NCBI GenBank assembly: GCA_021292105.1
Contig: CM037872.1
Coordinates: forward strand, 10,566,791-10,630,790
Length of the DNA stretch: 64,000 bases
Reading direction: 5' to 3'
Source: Anadara kagoshimensis
Taxonomy: Eukaryota > Mollusca > Bivalvia > Arcoida > Arcidae
Of the stretch, positions 22,630 to 34,671 are shown piece after piece (within the stretch, counting starts at the first letter, position 1; each line of letters starts with the position of its first letter). Below the pieces are notes generated by a model. The model saw nothing but the letters and a program-made list of their open reading frames with translations. It was not told where the DNA came from and ran no database searches. The translations under genes were made by a program, and so were the position numbers.

Positions 22630-22980
22630 GTTTTACCTAGAGTCAAGAATTTTCACTTATATTGAGGTGGTAAGTTCAATAATGATGGAGGAAAACTGAG
22701 TGCCCAGAGAAAACCACCAGCCTTGGGCAAGTGAACTGACAAACATTCTTTTGCTAGAATTGTTCCAGTTGGATTTGAACCATTTGGAGTGCCAAGTGAA
22801 AGATCACAGTGCCTAGGTTTATATTCCATTCATTGACAATACCTAGTGTGTGAGAAACTTCTTTTGCCAAAGGTGGTGGATGGTATCTTCTCCAGGCACT
22901 CTCATTTTCTCTACCATCCCACAACTGACTTCCTTGATTTAAGTGAGGGGCATTAAACTCTCTCACTCCACTCTACCGCT
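22630..22980. mobile_element. Two partial SINE-3 copies head to head
   Basis: A minus-strand part (22635-22785: GTCAAGAATTTTCACTTATA...GGAAAACTGAGTGCCC) meets a plus-strand part (22798-22976: GATCACAGTGCCTAGG...CCATCCCACAACTGACTTCC). They are joined near the tRNA-like heads. Confidence 0.65.
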
Positions 22981-23076
22981 TTTTATACAATATAACGGCA
23001 TCTAAACTGTTTGAGCATTTGAATTTGTTCTTCCACATAAAGGATCTTTTAAGCCTTTATTTCTCTATACCCAAGA

Positions 23077-23421
23077 ACCACTGTGGTAGCTCAGTTGATA
23101 GAGTGCTTGCTCCGTAAGTGGGAGGCCATGGGTTCGATCCTGGCCGGGTCTGACCCAAGACTTAAAAGTGGGTAGTGACTGTTCTTTCGCCAAGCATTCA
23201 GCATTACGAAATGAAAGTCACAGTTCTTTCGGATGGGAACTTTAAATAAACGAGGTCCCGTGTCACGGTTAGCTTGGCACGATAAAGAACCCTGCTGTAT
23301 AATGCCATCAGCGCAATGCACAGGCAAAATTTCTGCACCTTCGCCTATAGCTGGCGATGTCTCAATATAAGTGAAATATTCTTGACTGGGACATTAAACA
23401 CCATTACTCAACTCAACTCAA
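23077..23421 (+). mobile_element. SINE-1, full length with target-site duplication
   Basis: It runs from AACCACTGTGGTAGCTCAGT through GGGTTCGATCC, GTCACGGTTAGCTTGGCACG and CCTGCTGTATAATGCCATCA to ACTCAACTCAACTCAAC. Flanks TCTATACCCAA occur just before the head and just after the tail, an 11-bp duplication that indicates insertion by target-primed reverse transcription. Confidence 0.92.
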
Positions 23422-23719
23422 CTTTCTATACCCAAAAGAGTTTTTGGGTAATAGAAGGGTCCCTATGTATATTATTTCAAGTCTTGCCTTTTTTGTCGCA
23501 AAAAGGTGGCATATCAAGTCATTATGTATTAATTTGTGAACATAGTAGTGATAAGACTTTACTTATGCCTCTGAATTACCTGTGGAACAAAGCATCGCAA
23601 GTGACAATATTTTTATACATTAAAAAAAAATTAGTATTATTGATAAGTTTGATGTCGCTGTGTCCAGGATTGCTCTGGATATATTTGACGCCCCATAGTT
23701 TCGTGTTCCTTTTACTCAA

Positions 23720-23945
23720 TTTTGATTACACACATGACAGGTGTAGCTAGAGCTAAACAGGAGGTGCTAATCCTTCCAGAGCACCTGGTCTCACTTCCCT
23801 GGTGGAAGATCACATATTTGACCTAAATTGTCAGTCTCAAATTCTTTACTTTGCTTCTGGATTGTGATTCAGACATGAATAAGTATGTTTGTTTTGGTCT
23901 CTTGCATATCACGTATGAAAAAAATTGCAAAACATTTGTGGTGGT
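23720..23945. repeat. Diverged dispersed pair, copy 1
   Basis: The sequence around GAGGTGCTAATCCTTCCAGA and GCACC...TTTACTTTGCTTC is similar to 25460-25670. Identity is partial and no ends are clear. Confidence 0.5.
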
Positions 23946-23999
23946 ATATATATATATATATATATACACAATAAAAAAGAACTTCTTTGTAAATGTTAG

Positions 24000-24480
24000 G
24001 GCTGTACAAATCGTTAGAGGATATGATTAGCAGTTAATAAGTCAGGCACTGGGATATTTTTTGCATGACTGGCCATTTAATAATCTTCATACAAATATTC
24101 ATTCAAGACAAATTAGACAATATTGTATGTACATATAAACTAATGATTAGTGGGAGATTAAGTGATTGTTTTGTTATATATACTATTTAGGATGTACATG
24201 TATAGAATACTATAAATGGGGCTAAATTCGGAATTCTATATACCATAATAAACCTTTTTGTTATCCTTAAAAATTCCTCAATATATATATATATGCTCTA
24301 CGTGCTGACTGTTGATCCATAGTGTGTCAAGGTTCTTTCTTTTTTGGGGCTCATTATCCCCCATGTTTTTACTTATTAAAATGTGTAATAACACCATTTA
24401 AAAGGAATTTTCGAACTTAGTGCACAGGAGCAGCAGGAGATCATAATTGTTTTCTTTATCTTTCTGCAATACTGTCTACC
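24000..24480. other. AT-rich non-coding sequence with TA tracts
   Basis: No feature recognised beyond short TA microsatellites near 23947 and 24282. Confidence 0.4.
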
Positions 24481-24487
24481 AATAAGT

Positions 24488-24658
24488 GGATGGAAACTTA
24501 AAATAAACAAGGTCCCTTGTCACGGTAGGCATCTTACGATAAAGAACCCTGCTGTATAATGCCATCAGCACAACCCACAGCCTTTGCCTATAGCTGGTGA
24601 CATCTCAATAAAAGTGAAATATCTTAATTGGGACGTTATACACCATTACTCGACTCGG
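24488..24658 (+). mobile_element. SINE-1, 5' truncated
   Basis: It begins at GGATGGAAACTTAAAATAAA and continues to the CACCATTACTCGACTC end. The 5' truncation is typical of LINE-mobilised elements. Confidence 0.85.
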
Positions 24659-24685
24659 GTCATATTATTTAAGAGATACTTAATT

Positions 24686-24982
24686 TTAGTTAAAGTTAAA
24701 GTCTGTCCTGAGCCATTAGGCCCATCAGGCCGGAGCTTATCCCGGTTTTGGTGGCGTTAAGCAACTGAGAGTACAAGACTCTCCCCTGAATGGGACGCCG
24801 GTCCATCGCAGGGTTAACCCCCAGCATTTTGCTGGTACTCATTTATTTTTCAGCTGAGAGAACTGGAACAACGTGAAATTAAGTGTCTTGCTCAAGGACA
24901 CAACACATCGCCCGGTCCAGGGATCGAACCCACGACCTTCGAATCATGAGTCCAACGCCTTAACCACTAGGCCACGCGCTTC
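24686..24982 (-). mobile_element. SINE-4: metazoan-type tRNA SINE
   Basis: The minus strand has GTGGCCTAGTGGTTAAGGCG (A-box), GGTCGTGGGTTCGATCCC (B-box), GATGTGTTGTGTCCTTGAGC then AAGACACTTAAT, and GCAGGGTTAACC...GACCGGCGTCC. The TGTGTCCTTGAGCAAGACAC block is shared by many animal SINEs and is of the kind called a conserved central domain. It is well preserved, hence probably young. Confidence 0.85.
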
Positions 24983-25239
24983 CACAATTCCAAACTTAAA
25001 ATGACTTAAACTGCCCTTTAAGTTGGCTTAGAAATTATCACAAAATAGCCATTAGATTTGACTTGGATTACCCTTACAGTCGACTTAAAATTACTTTAAA
25101 TGTTTCAATTATGACCATATTATTGCCAGTAATCTTTAAGTTAGTCTTTCAGAAAAAAATTCTCTACTCAAAATTAAAATTACAAAAACGGTAAATTGAT
25201 TTTGACGTCACTGTTAGAATTTTGCAAGTTTAAAACTGT

Positions 25240-25450
25240 GTTCAGCAATGTTTTGTTTTGTTGTTTTGTTCTAAAAGTAGGGTTGCGAAATAATAAATGG
25301 ATCACTATAGATATCATTGTTGGAATTTTACAATACAGTGAAGCAATGCATACCTTTGTGTCATTGTAAAAGAAAAGTTGCGAAATAGAAAATGGATCAC
25401 GTAGGAATTTTGCAGTTTTGGAATATAGTGAAGCAATGCTTTTGTGTCAT
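25240..25450. repeat. Local tandem duplication of about 110 bp
   Basis: GTTGCGAAATANNAAATGGATCAC, TTGGAAT and AGTGAAGCAATGC recur twice within 210 bp. Confidence 0.6.
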
Positions 25451-25459
25451 TCTTAAAGT

Positions 25460-25670
25460 GATTTAATTGATTTTACATGTGATGGGTGTTAGCTAGCTAA
25501 ACATGAGGTGCTTACCCTTCCGGAGCACCCAGCCTCCCTAATCAGTGGTTGAAGTTATCATGTGTTGATTGCAATTTTCCAGTTTCAAAATTTTTATTTT
25601 GCTTTGGGATTGTGCATTGGGGATGAATTGAGATGTTTGTTTTTGATGTCATGCAAAATAAACTTGGCAA
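25460..25670. repeat. Diverged dispersed pair, copy 2
   Basis: It has GAGGTGCTTACCCTTCCGGA, GCACCCAGCCTCC and TTTATTTTGCTTTGGGATTG, matching 23720-23945. Confidence 0.5.
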
Positions 25671-25950
25671 CATGCAAAGGAATACCTTGATAGAGAGGAG
25701 GCGAACAAGGACGGCATATTTCATGTTGTAGATATAGGTTGGATATATTTACCTAGATTTTACCTGTACATAATATTTATTTATATATATCATTTCCTGA
25801 AGAAGCATTTGAATTACAGGCAGGTTTTGAAATGTTTATTTCAGACTTAAGTCACATATTAATTCACCCATACCTTAATCCCAAATTAAATTTTAATAAG
25901 CCTCATATACATATATAAGACTTATTATATATATATATAAGTATAACAGT

Positions 25951-26180
25951 ATTGGCAAAAAGCATTGACCTGTCTGTTTGACCTTTGATTTAAATATTCA
26001 TTATGGACAAGTAAATTTAAGTAATAGGGATAAGGCATGTATATTTCACCTATATGAAGTGAACACTAATCATGGGGAATGTGTATATGTATTAACTGCA
26101 AATCCTAACATTACCTATGTATTGGATGGACCCTCCTATATGAATATTCCTAATGAAAGGTCAAACAGACTTTGCCTATA
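25951..26180. mobile_element. MITE family B, copy 2
   Basis: It runs from TTGGCAAAAAGCATTGACCT, GTCTGTTTGACC to AATGAAAGGTCAAACAGACT, TTGCCTATA. Length and ends match copies at 19389 and 39887, with a small loss in the right arm. Confidence 0.75.
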
Positions 26181-26189
26181 TATATTACT

Positions 26190-26925
26190 TATAAGTTGTA
26201 AAGAAAAATCCCAAATATCTATATAGTTTATATATAGAAAATCTATTTACTAATCTGGTGGAACAACAAATGTCTAGTTATACAGAATAACTCGCTCAGG
26301 TCATCAGCCATGGAATCTATTTTTGAACCCACCAAACAGTATTACTGTACAATATCTGGCTTTTAATGAACTGGCTGATTGTCAAGATTCTCTTGTTTAT
26401 GGGTTAAGGAAAAAATGGATAGATTTCAATTCATTTCACAAGAGGGATATATAATATTGAAGGTATTTTAAGATGGCCGTTAGGAGCTTCTTCGCGTTAT
26501 TTTAAGACTTCCTATTAAGAGACTTCTTTGGATTGAGTGACTTCAAGACATTGATGATATTAAATAATTGTGGAGTTTCTATTTTCGTCACAATTTTTCC
26601 TGTATAGAAAACGACTTTATTTATGAAGTGCTAAATGCATTTATATGATAGATTTTTATTTTATTTTTAAAATACTGTTTATAACAAATTGAAAACAAAT
26701 TTATTTGCATCATGGAACCCAATTATTTCGGAAAAATTGTCATTTGAAGAAAAACACGCATTGGATTGATATTCAATTATACCTTTGATATTTAAAGATT
26801 GACAAGCGTTTTGATTTAGAACAGATTACTTGGTTAATTAATTCACGGAGGAAAAATGGAATTTTTACACTATTCTTACAAAGGTAATGTAATAATAATC
26901 AGTGGTGATGTAAAGAGGAGTGTTG
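26190..26925. other. AT-rich non-coding sequence
   Basis: No feature recognised. Confidence 0.4.
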
Positions 26926-26926
26926 G

Positions 26927-27027
26927 GTGAGAGAGAGAGAGAGAGAGAGAGATAGAAGACCAGAGATTATGAGAGAGAGTAGACCAAAGATTATGAAGAG
27001 AAAGCGGGGGGCATGTCTAGAGGGAGG

Positions 27028-27077
<50 letters not shown>

Positions 27078-27113
27078 GCTTGAGATTGTGAGAGAGAGAG
27101 AAAGAGAGAGAGT
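26927..27113. repeat. (GA)n microsatellite, interrupted
   Basis: Four GAGA tracts are separated by TAGNNCAGAGATTATGAGAG-like spacers. Minus-strand frames of Ser/Leu repeats are artefacts. Confidence 0.92.
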
Positions 27114-27119
27114 TTAACT

Positions 27120-27565
27120 GCAGTGAGAAGGCAGCTGGTAGAGTTACCAAGCAGCATTATAATGAGGTTTTACTGCACCAATAAGTAAGGCTGGAAAGTT
27201 TTCCTGGGGCATTTTAACGAGGCTTCACTGCAGTGAAAAGGCAGATGGTAGAGTTACCTAGGGGCCATTATAATAAGGTTTTACTGCATCAATAAGTGAG
27301 GTGGCAAAGTTATCATGGTACATTATAACATAATTTTACTATCATAAAATAGTTGGCATAATAGGTGGCAAAGTTATCAAGTGGCATTTTAACAAAGTTT
27401 TTACTGCAGTGAAAAAGCAGCTGGTATAGTTACCTAGGGGTATTGTAATGAGGTTTTACTACTCCAGTAAGTGAGGTGGCAAAGTTATCATGGGACATTA
27501 TAACAAAATTTTACTATCATAATAAGTTATAAATGGACATTTTAATGAAGTTTTTCTGCAATAAA
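27120..27565 (+). repeat. AATAAGTGAGGTGGCAAAGT minisatellite, locus 3
   Basis: About eight degenerate units contain GCATTATAATGAGGTTTTAC, TGCANCAATAAG and GAGTTACCTAGGGG. Same orientation as 7370, 18650 and 38690. Confidence 0.85.
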
Positions 27566-27924
27566 TTTCATGTCTGTTAACCATTATACCTTGGGTTTTA
27601 AGAAAGATCTTGGCATGCTTTTGTTGAACTTTAAACATTTGTCATATGACTATTCAAAAAAAAATAATAATAAATAAAAAAATAAAAAATAAAAATTAAA
27701 AACAAATGTAATAAAATAAAAAGTTATTAAAAAAAGCAGTTGCAACATTATTTATATGGTGCTACAAAAGCAATAAAATTGAAATAAAAAATAATAACAT
27801 AATGATATAATGATAATAATGAAGAAAAAGGAAACAAATTTTATTTCAAACATGATATAATAATTTGAACATTAGATCTTGTCAGTTGACTTAAAAAGGC
27901 TTTTGATGTTTTTATTGCATAATT

Positions 27925-28480
27925 TTTTTTAACCTAAAAAGGTTTAAACTCTTAACTCTTGATGTCACCTCATGATGCGTTTGAGGAAAGACGAAATAGA
28001 TGGTACGGGTAGTGACTCCAAGTTTCTCTACGTTTCTTTATCTGATTGGAAACTAGTATATAACAAATGATTTTGTCATCTTGATCTAGAATTTAAAATT
28101 TAATATTGGATTTTTTTTTTTTAAATAAAAAGGTTTAAACTTTTGATGTTGCCTCGTGATGCATTTTAGGAAATATAAAATGGATGGTACAGTGGTGACT
28201 CCAGTTTTCTCTGCTTATTTTATCATCTGATTGGAAATTAATACGAGTGAAATTCGCTTGCACCATTTTAGCGTCCTTTTCCATCACAACCTATTTGCTT
28301 TAGTATATCATTCCGCCACCAACTTTTTAACAACCCTAAGTCCTTTTGCACTAACATGGTACCCAACTGCCTCACTTTAATTTATTGAAAGTGTAAAAGA
28401 ACCCTTCTCTTTAATACATGGAAATAATTTTGTCATCTTTATGTAGAATTTAAAATTTAATATTAGAATTTTTTTGTCGA
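27925..28480. repeat. Tandem duplication of about 185 bp
   Basis: AAAAGGTTTAAAC...TTGATGT, CCTC(A/G)TGATGC, GGATGGTAC...GTGACTCCA and CATCTGATTGGAAA... occur at about 27940-28105 and 28125-28250, with a third partial copy at 28425-28480 (TTTTGTCATCTTTATGTAGA). Confidence 0.7.
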
Positions 28481-28701
28481 TTTTTATCAGTTTATGAAAG
28501 TCTGTTACACTGGGAACATGTGGAGATATTAGGATAAATAAATAATTCATGGTGAAAATTAAGATTAAATGATTAAAATATTTATTTTAAATTACTAGAA
28601 CTTAAAATTTTTATGTATAATTTTATTTTGTCGTCAGATGTTGTAAAAACTAAAGGGGAAAAAATTTTTGTTGAGTGAAAAATTTACTTTTGAAGTTGAT
28701 A

Positions 28702-29071
28702 TAAGTTGGTTAGTTGGTTGGTTGAATGTTGCTTTACGTCGCATCAGCAATTTTTCAGCTATGCGCGACAAGAACTACTTTATTAATCTCTATGGTTTAA
28801 TCTATGAACAAGATCGTGTGTGCATGGGAAGTGCGAGTATGTTTTGTGGTCTGTCTTTTTCTAGCGCACACTTGTGCTAGCTCACCAGGTCAGTACACCG
28901 CAGACAAGCATACCAATCCCCCAGTCACATTATACTGACACCGGGTGAACCAGTAAAGGGCAACAGCATGGGAAATTCACTCTTCATACATGTGGTCATA
29001 GCGGGACTTGAATTCACAGTGATGAGAGACCCTGGATTTATAGACCGACGTCATATCCATAAGTCCATTTC
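28702..29071 (-). mobile_element. SINE-2, minus strand
   Basis: The 3' end lies left (GGTTGGTTGAATGTTGCTTT, ACGTCGCATCAGCAATTTTT), the body carries GACACCGGGTGAACCAGTAA and the degenerate head is near 29060. It is the same family as 6499 and 56597. Confidence 0.8.
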
Positions 29072-29365
29072 TCTACTCCACCATCCCAGAACTGATTACC
29101 TCAACATAAGAGAAAGAATCTTGACTGGGGTGTTAAACTCCATTACTTCACTTAATCCCATAACTGACTGCCTTCTATATAAATGATTGATTCTTGACTC
29201 GGGCATAAAACACCATTACTCCACTCTACCATCCAAGAACTGACTGCATTGACATTAGTGAAAGTATCTTTACTTGAAACTTCACTACACCATCCCAGAA
29301 CTGGCCGCCTTTATTATAAGTGATAAAATCTTGACTGGGGCATAAAACACCATTACTTCTCTTAA
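29070..29365 (+). repeat. Tandemly amplified SINE-3 3' modules
   Basis: Four units of about 75 bp (CCACCATCCCAGAACTGNNT...AATCTTGACTGGGGNGTNAA...CCATTACT) are present without a tRNA head. Confidence 0.75.
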
Positions 29366-29369
29366 CTAA

Positions 29370-30600
29370 AAGAAAGAATAACAGGTGTTACATTACCGTA
29401 AATAGATAATCAGTCTTACAATCTAACACATATCAAAAACACAGATGTCGTTGTAATGGTATAAGAATCAAAAAGAGAAATTATCAATTTTGATGTATAT
29501 GTATCACAAAATCCCACCTGATCCAGTGACAAAAAAGGGTGAGGAGGGATCAAAATATGAAAGGTGATGTTGATGTGACTGAAAGGTGCAGAAATGAGTT
29601 TTAGATGTTGTTTTTCCAGTAACTTTGGCAATAGATTTTGATGGTGTCAACATTATTTGTGCTAAAACCTATCGTGTGCCTAAATTTTGAATTTTACTTC
29701 AGTTAAGAAATGTAGTTGTAGTTGATCAGCCTTGGTTCAGAAAAAAGGAGCCAGATTTAAAAAAAAAAAAAAAAATGGGTCAGTATTTTGATATTTCTGG
29801 TGCAATTTATTTGAAAATATCATTATAAAGAAAAAAAAATAAATAAGGAAGGGGTATAATTATTTAATCAAAACTCAACTAAAACTAAAGAGATGGGACA
29901 GAGTTCACCCACAGACATATGGGGCCGTAAGTGCAAGTGAAGTCTAGTTTGAACACTAACTCAGATATTTAAAGATTGCTTGTTGATTTCCATGGATATT
30001 CCTTTTTGTTCTACTATCACAGAACTGCCTGTCTAATTTGTAATTGCAAATTTTTTAAATGTTTTTAAAATTATTTAGAGCAATGTATTAATTCCAAGTA
30101 GCCAAAATCACCGTTTGCAAATTTATGAAAAATTCTTAAAAAAAATGCTATCTTTTTTAGCAAATTTAAGAAAAATATACCTAAGGTCTATATGTTCACA
30201 AATTTTGGAAATTAGGCTAATATTTTAAGTAAAGAGGAAATCGGCTAAAACTGTATTGGATGGCAGGTGCTTGTTACATGTAATCTTTGTGTAAATAAAT
30301 ACATAATATTGGTAGATGAGCTAAATAAGGAAGAAATAACAAATACTAGTAACGATTTTAGATTAGGATTTTACAAGATTTTGTAATATAAATAAAAATC
30401 TGACTGACATACAGTATTTAAATAGGATGACCATGTGTCCTAATTAGATGGTTAATCTCAGTTAATCTCATAAAAATAAAATATCTGTCTGAGTATATAA
30501 GTAATCACAGACTTCAATAATATACTTTAATTAAATGATTAAAAAATCAAATCCTCTTTTCCTGTGAGTTTGTGCAGTTATAGTGTCTGGAGATGGGTAT
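29370..30600. other. AT-rich non-coding sequence
   Basis: No gene or clear element. An A-run lies at 29759-29775. Confidence 0.4.
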
Positions 30601-31015
30601 AATGGAAAACCTGAACTGGACTGGACTTGGGCACTGAACTAGACTCTGGACTGGGCCCTGGACTTGGGACAGTTGATTAATAGACTCTGGTCTGGATTCC
30701 GGACTGAACTCTGGACTGAGCTCTAGACTGGCCTCTGGACTTGAATTTTAGACCATCTGAAGGGACTCTTGCCTTGGAATCTGCACTTGAACTCTGGGCT
30801 TGGATTTACTATACTATATTTAAAATATTTATATCTTACCTTCTTTAGCAATGAGTACTTCGATATCATTATCATTGCTTGATATAATTCAATTACAATC
30901 ATCACTGGTAAATGATCATGGTTATACTATATGTACTATTCAAAATCTTAAATCCAAAGTCCCAAGTTCAAGTCCGAAACCCAGTCCAGATTTTAAGTTA
31001 TAGTGTCTGGAGATG
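30575..31015. repeat. CTGGACT minisatellite, second locus, with flanking duplication
   Basis: 30607-30805 is built of ACTGGACT, GGACTTGGGCA and ACTCTGGACTG variants like 3842-4245; 30950-30990 has the reverse-oriented AAGTCCCAAGTTCAAGTCC. TATAGTGTCTGGAGATG occurs at both borders (30579 and 31002). Confidence 0.8.
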
Positions 31016-31600
31016 ATAATGCATGTTTATGATAGTGATGATACGTCTAGACCACTTGTATAAGAAGCTTTACCAAAACCTTATCATCTTTTGTGTATAT
31101 ATGTTCATTTCATTAAAGAAAAATGTCAATTTCATTTACCAGAAGGTTACAGAAGAACTCTTACTGGGTTATTTTTGGGCCTAAAATTTGGCCCCATTTA
31201 CAATTCAAAACCTTGGTTGTTTTCACAAACAGCAAGACGATTTTCACAATTGAAAAAATTACTGTAAAAAGGTTAAGATAAAAATGAATCTATGTCAGAA
31301 TTAAATCTGAAAATTAATAAAACTAATATATGTGTATCAGTAAAAATCAAGAACATAAAGCATGATTTCCCCTGTTTATTTTAGAGTTTTGTTTTTAATA
31401 ATTGTATTTTTCATCTTCTAAATTTTGGCTGCTAATTTTCTCAATTACAGGGGCCTTGACCTCATTTACAAAAAAAAAAGTTAATTCAGTCCTGGTTTAA
31501 CTTCTTCATTTCTCTAATTAAAACTGTCAATTTTGTTCATGGTCTGTCACCAAACCTGGTTCATTATATACCCTGCTCCATCACAAACCCTTGTCCATCA
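31015..31600. other. AT-rich non-coding sequence
   Basis: No feature recognised. Sequence at 31160-31500 (GGCCCCATTT, TTTTCACAA, TAGGGGCCTTGACC-like) resembles decayed repeat sequence also seen near 11330-11590. Confidence 0.35.
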
Positions 31601-31609
31601 CACACTCTA

Positions 31610-32205
31610 TTACATCACAAATCCTTGTCCACCACTTGACCACCACACATCTCTGGACCACCACACATCTCTGGACCACCACATGCCTCTGGACCACCAC
31701 ACACCTCTGGACCACTACAAACCACTTGTCCACCACACACCAGTTAACTATTGCACACCACTTTTCCACCACACACCACTTGACTACCACACACCTCTGG
31801 ACCACTCCAAACCACTTGTCCACCACACACCACTTTTCCACCACACACCACTTGACAACCACACATCTCTGGACCACCACAAACCTTTTGACCACTACAT
31901 ACCACTTGTCTACTACATACCTCTGCACCACCACACACCTCTGGACCACTACACATCTCTGGACCACCACATACCTCTGGACCACTACACATCTCTTGTC
32001 CACCATACACCACCTGTGCCTTCACAAATTCTTGTCCACCACACACCTGAGCCATCTCACACCCTGTTCTCTCACAAATCCTTGTCCACCACACACCACT
32101 GGACCACCACACGCCTCTGGACCACCACATGCCTCTGGACCACTACACACCTCTGGACCACCACACACCTGGACCACTGCACACATCTCGACCACCACTC
32201 ACTTT
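31610..32205. repeat. ACACCTCTGGACCACCAC minisatellite
   Basis: Roughly 28 units of about 21 bp, variants of CCACCACACACCTCTGGACC. Because the period is a multiple of three, both strands stay open over several hundred bases; these frames have no real protein features (Thr/Trp/Leu or Val/Cys repeats). Confidence 0.95.
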
Positions 32206-32559
32206 AACCTAAACTTACTGCACCAGTAAAACATTAAGAGTGTGTTTGCACTGGTAAAGCTATGCAGTGCATTTTAATTGTTACAATAACAGATTCGAAC
32301 CACCTACACTATTGATAAATTTATGTCACCTCGTGAACTTTGACCTCTTGCAGTATGCCAAAGTACTGGTAATCTACCAACTGATGTCAAAGAATTCAAC
32401 CAACCCAATTGACCCCTCATATTAAAGAATAAATAAACTCAGATCATATGTTTGATTGTAAATTAAATTTAAATAGCAGGATAATAACTGTTATCAAATA
32501 TAAATATATTTACAATGTCAACTTATAACCCCTACTGCTTGATTGTTTAAACATGTAGG

Positions 32560-33690
32560 ACATTATTACTTCACTGTGGAGGGACAAGTGCACCAAGAAA
32601 TTCACTAAATGCTTATGTAAACATAGTTAATTTTTGACAAAACACAACTGCAGGATGGTGAAAATTTCACTATGGCTCATGTAAACAGAGTTAATAACCC
32701 ACACAAAACACAACTGCTAGATGGCAAAAGTTTAAGATTAAGAAATTCACTAGGACATGTTAACAGAGTTAATTTTTCTACAAAACGCAACTGCAGGATG
32801 ATAATGAAAAGCAGAGTTAAGCAGAGTAATTTATTGACTATCGTTTAACTTGATATCCCCCACCCAAAACTCAAATCCCCTATCCCCTATTCCCCATCCC
32901 CCCAACCACAGCGAGCTACAAATATACCTTGGAGTGAAAAGCAGAAGAAAGTTGCATAATTAAACAACACTAAAAATTTGATATCCGCCCTACCCTACCC
33001 TCCCTTGGGGAACTTCATTCATGCCATAAGTGGTTAAAACAGAATTAAATACTGTAATCAAAAGACTAGCATTTAAATTGACACCCCTCCTTCCCACTCC
33101 AAATGAGCTTTATTCATATCTCAAAGTTTTAAAGTACAGTTAAATCAGAATTAAGCATAGTAATCAAATTACTAGTCTATCATTTTACTTGATAATTCCC
33201 CCACTCCCACCCACAGGCAAAATCCATTTAACTGGATTTCCCCCTCCCCCGGGAACTTATTTGTACCTCCAGAGTTAAAAGCAAAGTTAAGCATAGTTAT
33301 TGAATGACTATCATTTAACTTTATACCCCCACCCCCACCCACAGGAGAAAACAATTTAACTGGATTTCCCCTCTACCCAGGAAGCTTCATTCATACCTCT
33401 CAAGTTTAAAGCAGAGTCTGAAGCATAGTAATTGAATGACTATCATTTAACTTGATATCCCCTACCTCCATACCCTATCCCCTATCCCCCATCGCCCACC
33501 CACAGCAGCCTTCATTTAAACCTCAACAATTTAAAGAGTAATTGAATTGAACTTGATACCCCCTCTCCCCAGGGAGCTTCATTGATACCTCCAAATTTAA
33601 AGCAGAGACTAAGCAGGGATTAAGCGGAGTAAGTCACAGCCACTGAATTTGATATTCCATCTCCATATAAGGAACTTCATTCATACCTGA
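32560..33690. repeat. Degenerate tandem repeat of about 110-150 bp with C-rich cores
   Basis: About eight units contain TTAAAGCAGAGTTAAGCATA, GTAATTGAATGACTATCATT, TAACTTGATATCCCC and CCACCCACAG...AACTTCATTCATACCTC. Strand asymmetry is strong, with poly-C on the plus strand. Confidence 0.8.
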
Positions 33691-33704
33691 GTATAAGCTT
33701 AATC

Positions 33705-34260
33705 TGACGTCAGTAATCTATTAGTTCTATTTGCTTGTTTTTTCTGTTCAGACAAAAAAAATTAAAACAGGGAGAGACAAAAAAAGAGCTACTAATATGC
33801 TTGGCTACCTCTTATTCATTTTATATACAATAAATATATAAATATCTATTAATATTTATATGTTTAAATAAATAATTGGCTGTTCGTGTAATGTGAAAAA
33901 AAACAAACTCCTGCATGGTTGTTATTATCAATAACGGCTCAATAATGTAATGTGTCTTTATTAAGACCAACAAGAACACGTTGTTTTTATCTGCAAATAT
34001 GTACGTTTTGGTCACATGACATGATTATTACATTGTCCCACTTGTTTAGGTTTAATAGTTCCTAGCTCAGTTTGTAAAAGGTATTTACGTCATCACAAGC
34101 TGAGTGATCTGATGTTATCAGCGACTGATTCGGTTTACATATACCGGTATTAAGAGTCCACACAAGCCTGTTTTTGTGTACACATGCAGACTCATTTTTA
34201 GTGGTGTTACTACGTTTTAGCAGGCAGGCTCACAGTGTTCAGAGAAAACTTTGTGTTCAT
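33705..34260 (+). promoter_or_regulatory. Possible alternative promoter region (weak)
   Basis: This non-repetitive stretch includes a palindromic CRE TGACGTCA (33705-33712) and a half CRE TTACGTCA near 34085, about 0.4-0.9 kb upstream of the candidate exon at 34619. No TATA or Inr can be claimed. Function is inferred only. Confidence 0.2.
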
Positions 34261-34618
34261 TAATTTTTATTTTCATTGAATTTATTTAATTTTTGGTTTT
34301 ATATTTTTGTCGTTTTCATATATACGTGTATTTCATGAAAATGCACTTTTATGATTTTAAGAAACTTTTAAAAACATGGATTATTATTTATATATAAATG
34401 GATGTGATTAAATTTAAATAATTTAACGAAAACTTTTAAAACATGGAATATGGATGTGATTAAATTTGAATAATTTTGAAGAAATTTCAAAAACATGGAA
34501 AACGGATGTGGTTTGAATTCACATTAAGTGTTTATGGATTTTTAAATGGATTTTACTTTTTTATAAATTTGACAAAAAATGTGCAGTGATTTATGACCCT
34601 GTTTTAAGATATATACAC

Positions 34619-34661
34619 ATGTACTACAATATGATGGCATTTAAACCTTATCACATCACAA
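34619..34661 (+). CDS. Possible alternative first coding exon of the HDAC gene (weak)
   Basis: Three in-frame ATGs (34619, 34631, 34634) open a short frame MYYNMMAFKPYHIT that runs into a good donor, ACAA|GTAAGT, at 34661/34662. The exon would end with one base (phase 1), which fits exon B exactly: A plus AA gives Lys followed by INQSP. The stretch 34030-34260 upstream is non-repetitive and contains a TTACGTCA half-CRE. Against it: the frame is short, the peptide matches nothing I know, and degenerate local duplications flank it (34360-34510 and 34730-34920). Vertebrate class IIa genes do use alternative first exons, but that is only background support. Confidence 0.22.
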
Positions 34662-34670
34662 GTAAGTTTT

Positions 34671-34671
<1 letters not shown>

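Noticed and set aside
23316-23750. 144-codon frame on the plus strand
   Set aside because: The first third is SINE-1 sequence; the rest is AT-rich with no family resemblance and no codon bias visible.
31533-32229. Long open frames on both strands (up to about 220 codons)
   Set aside because: They translate a 21-bp minisatellite whose period is a multiple of three; composition is pure repeat (Thr/His/Leu/Trp or Val/Cys/Gly) and both strands are open equally.
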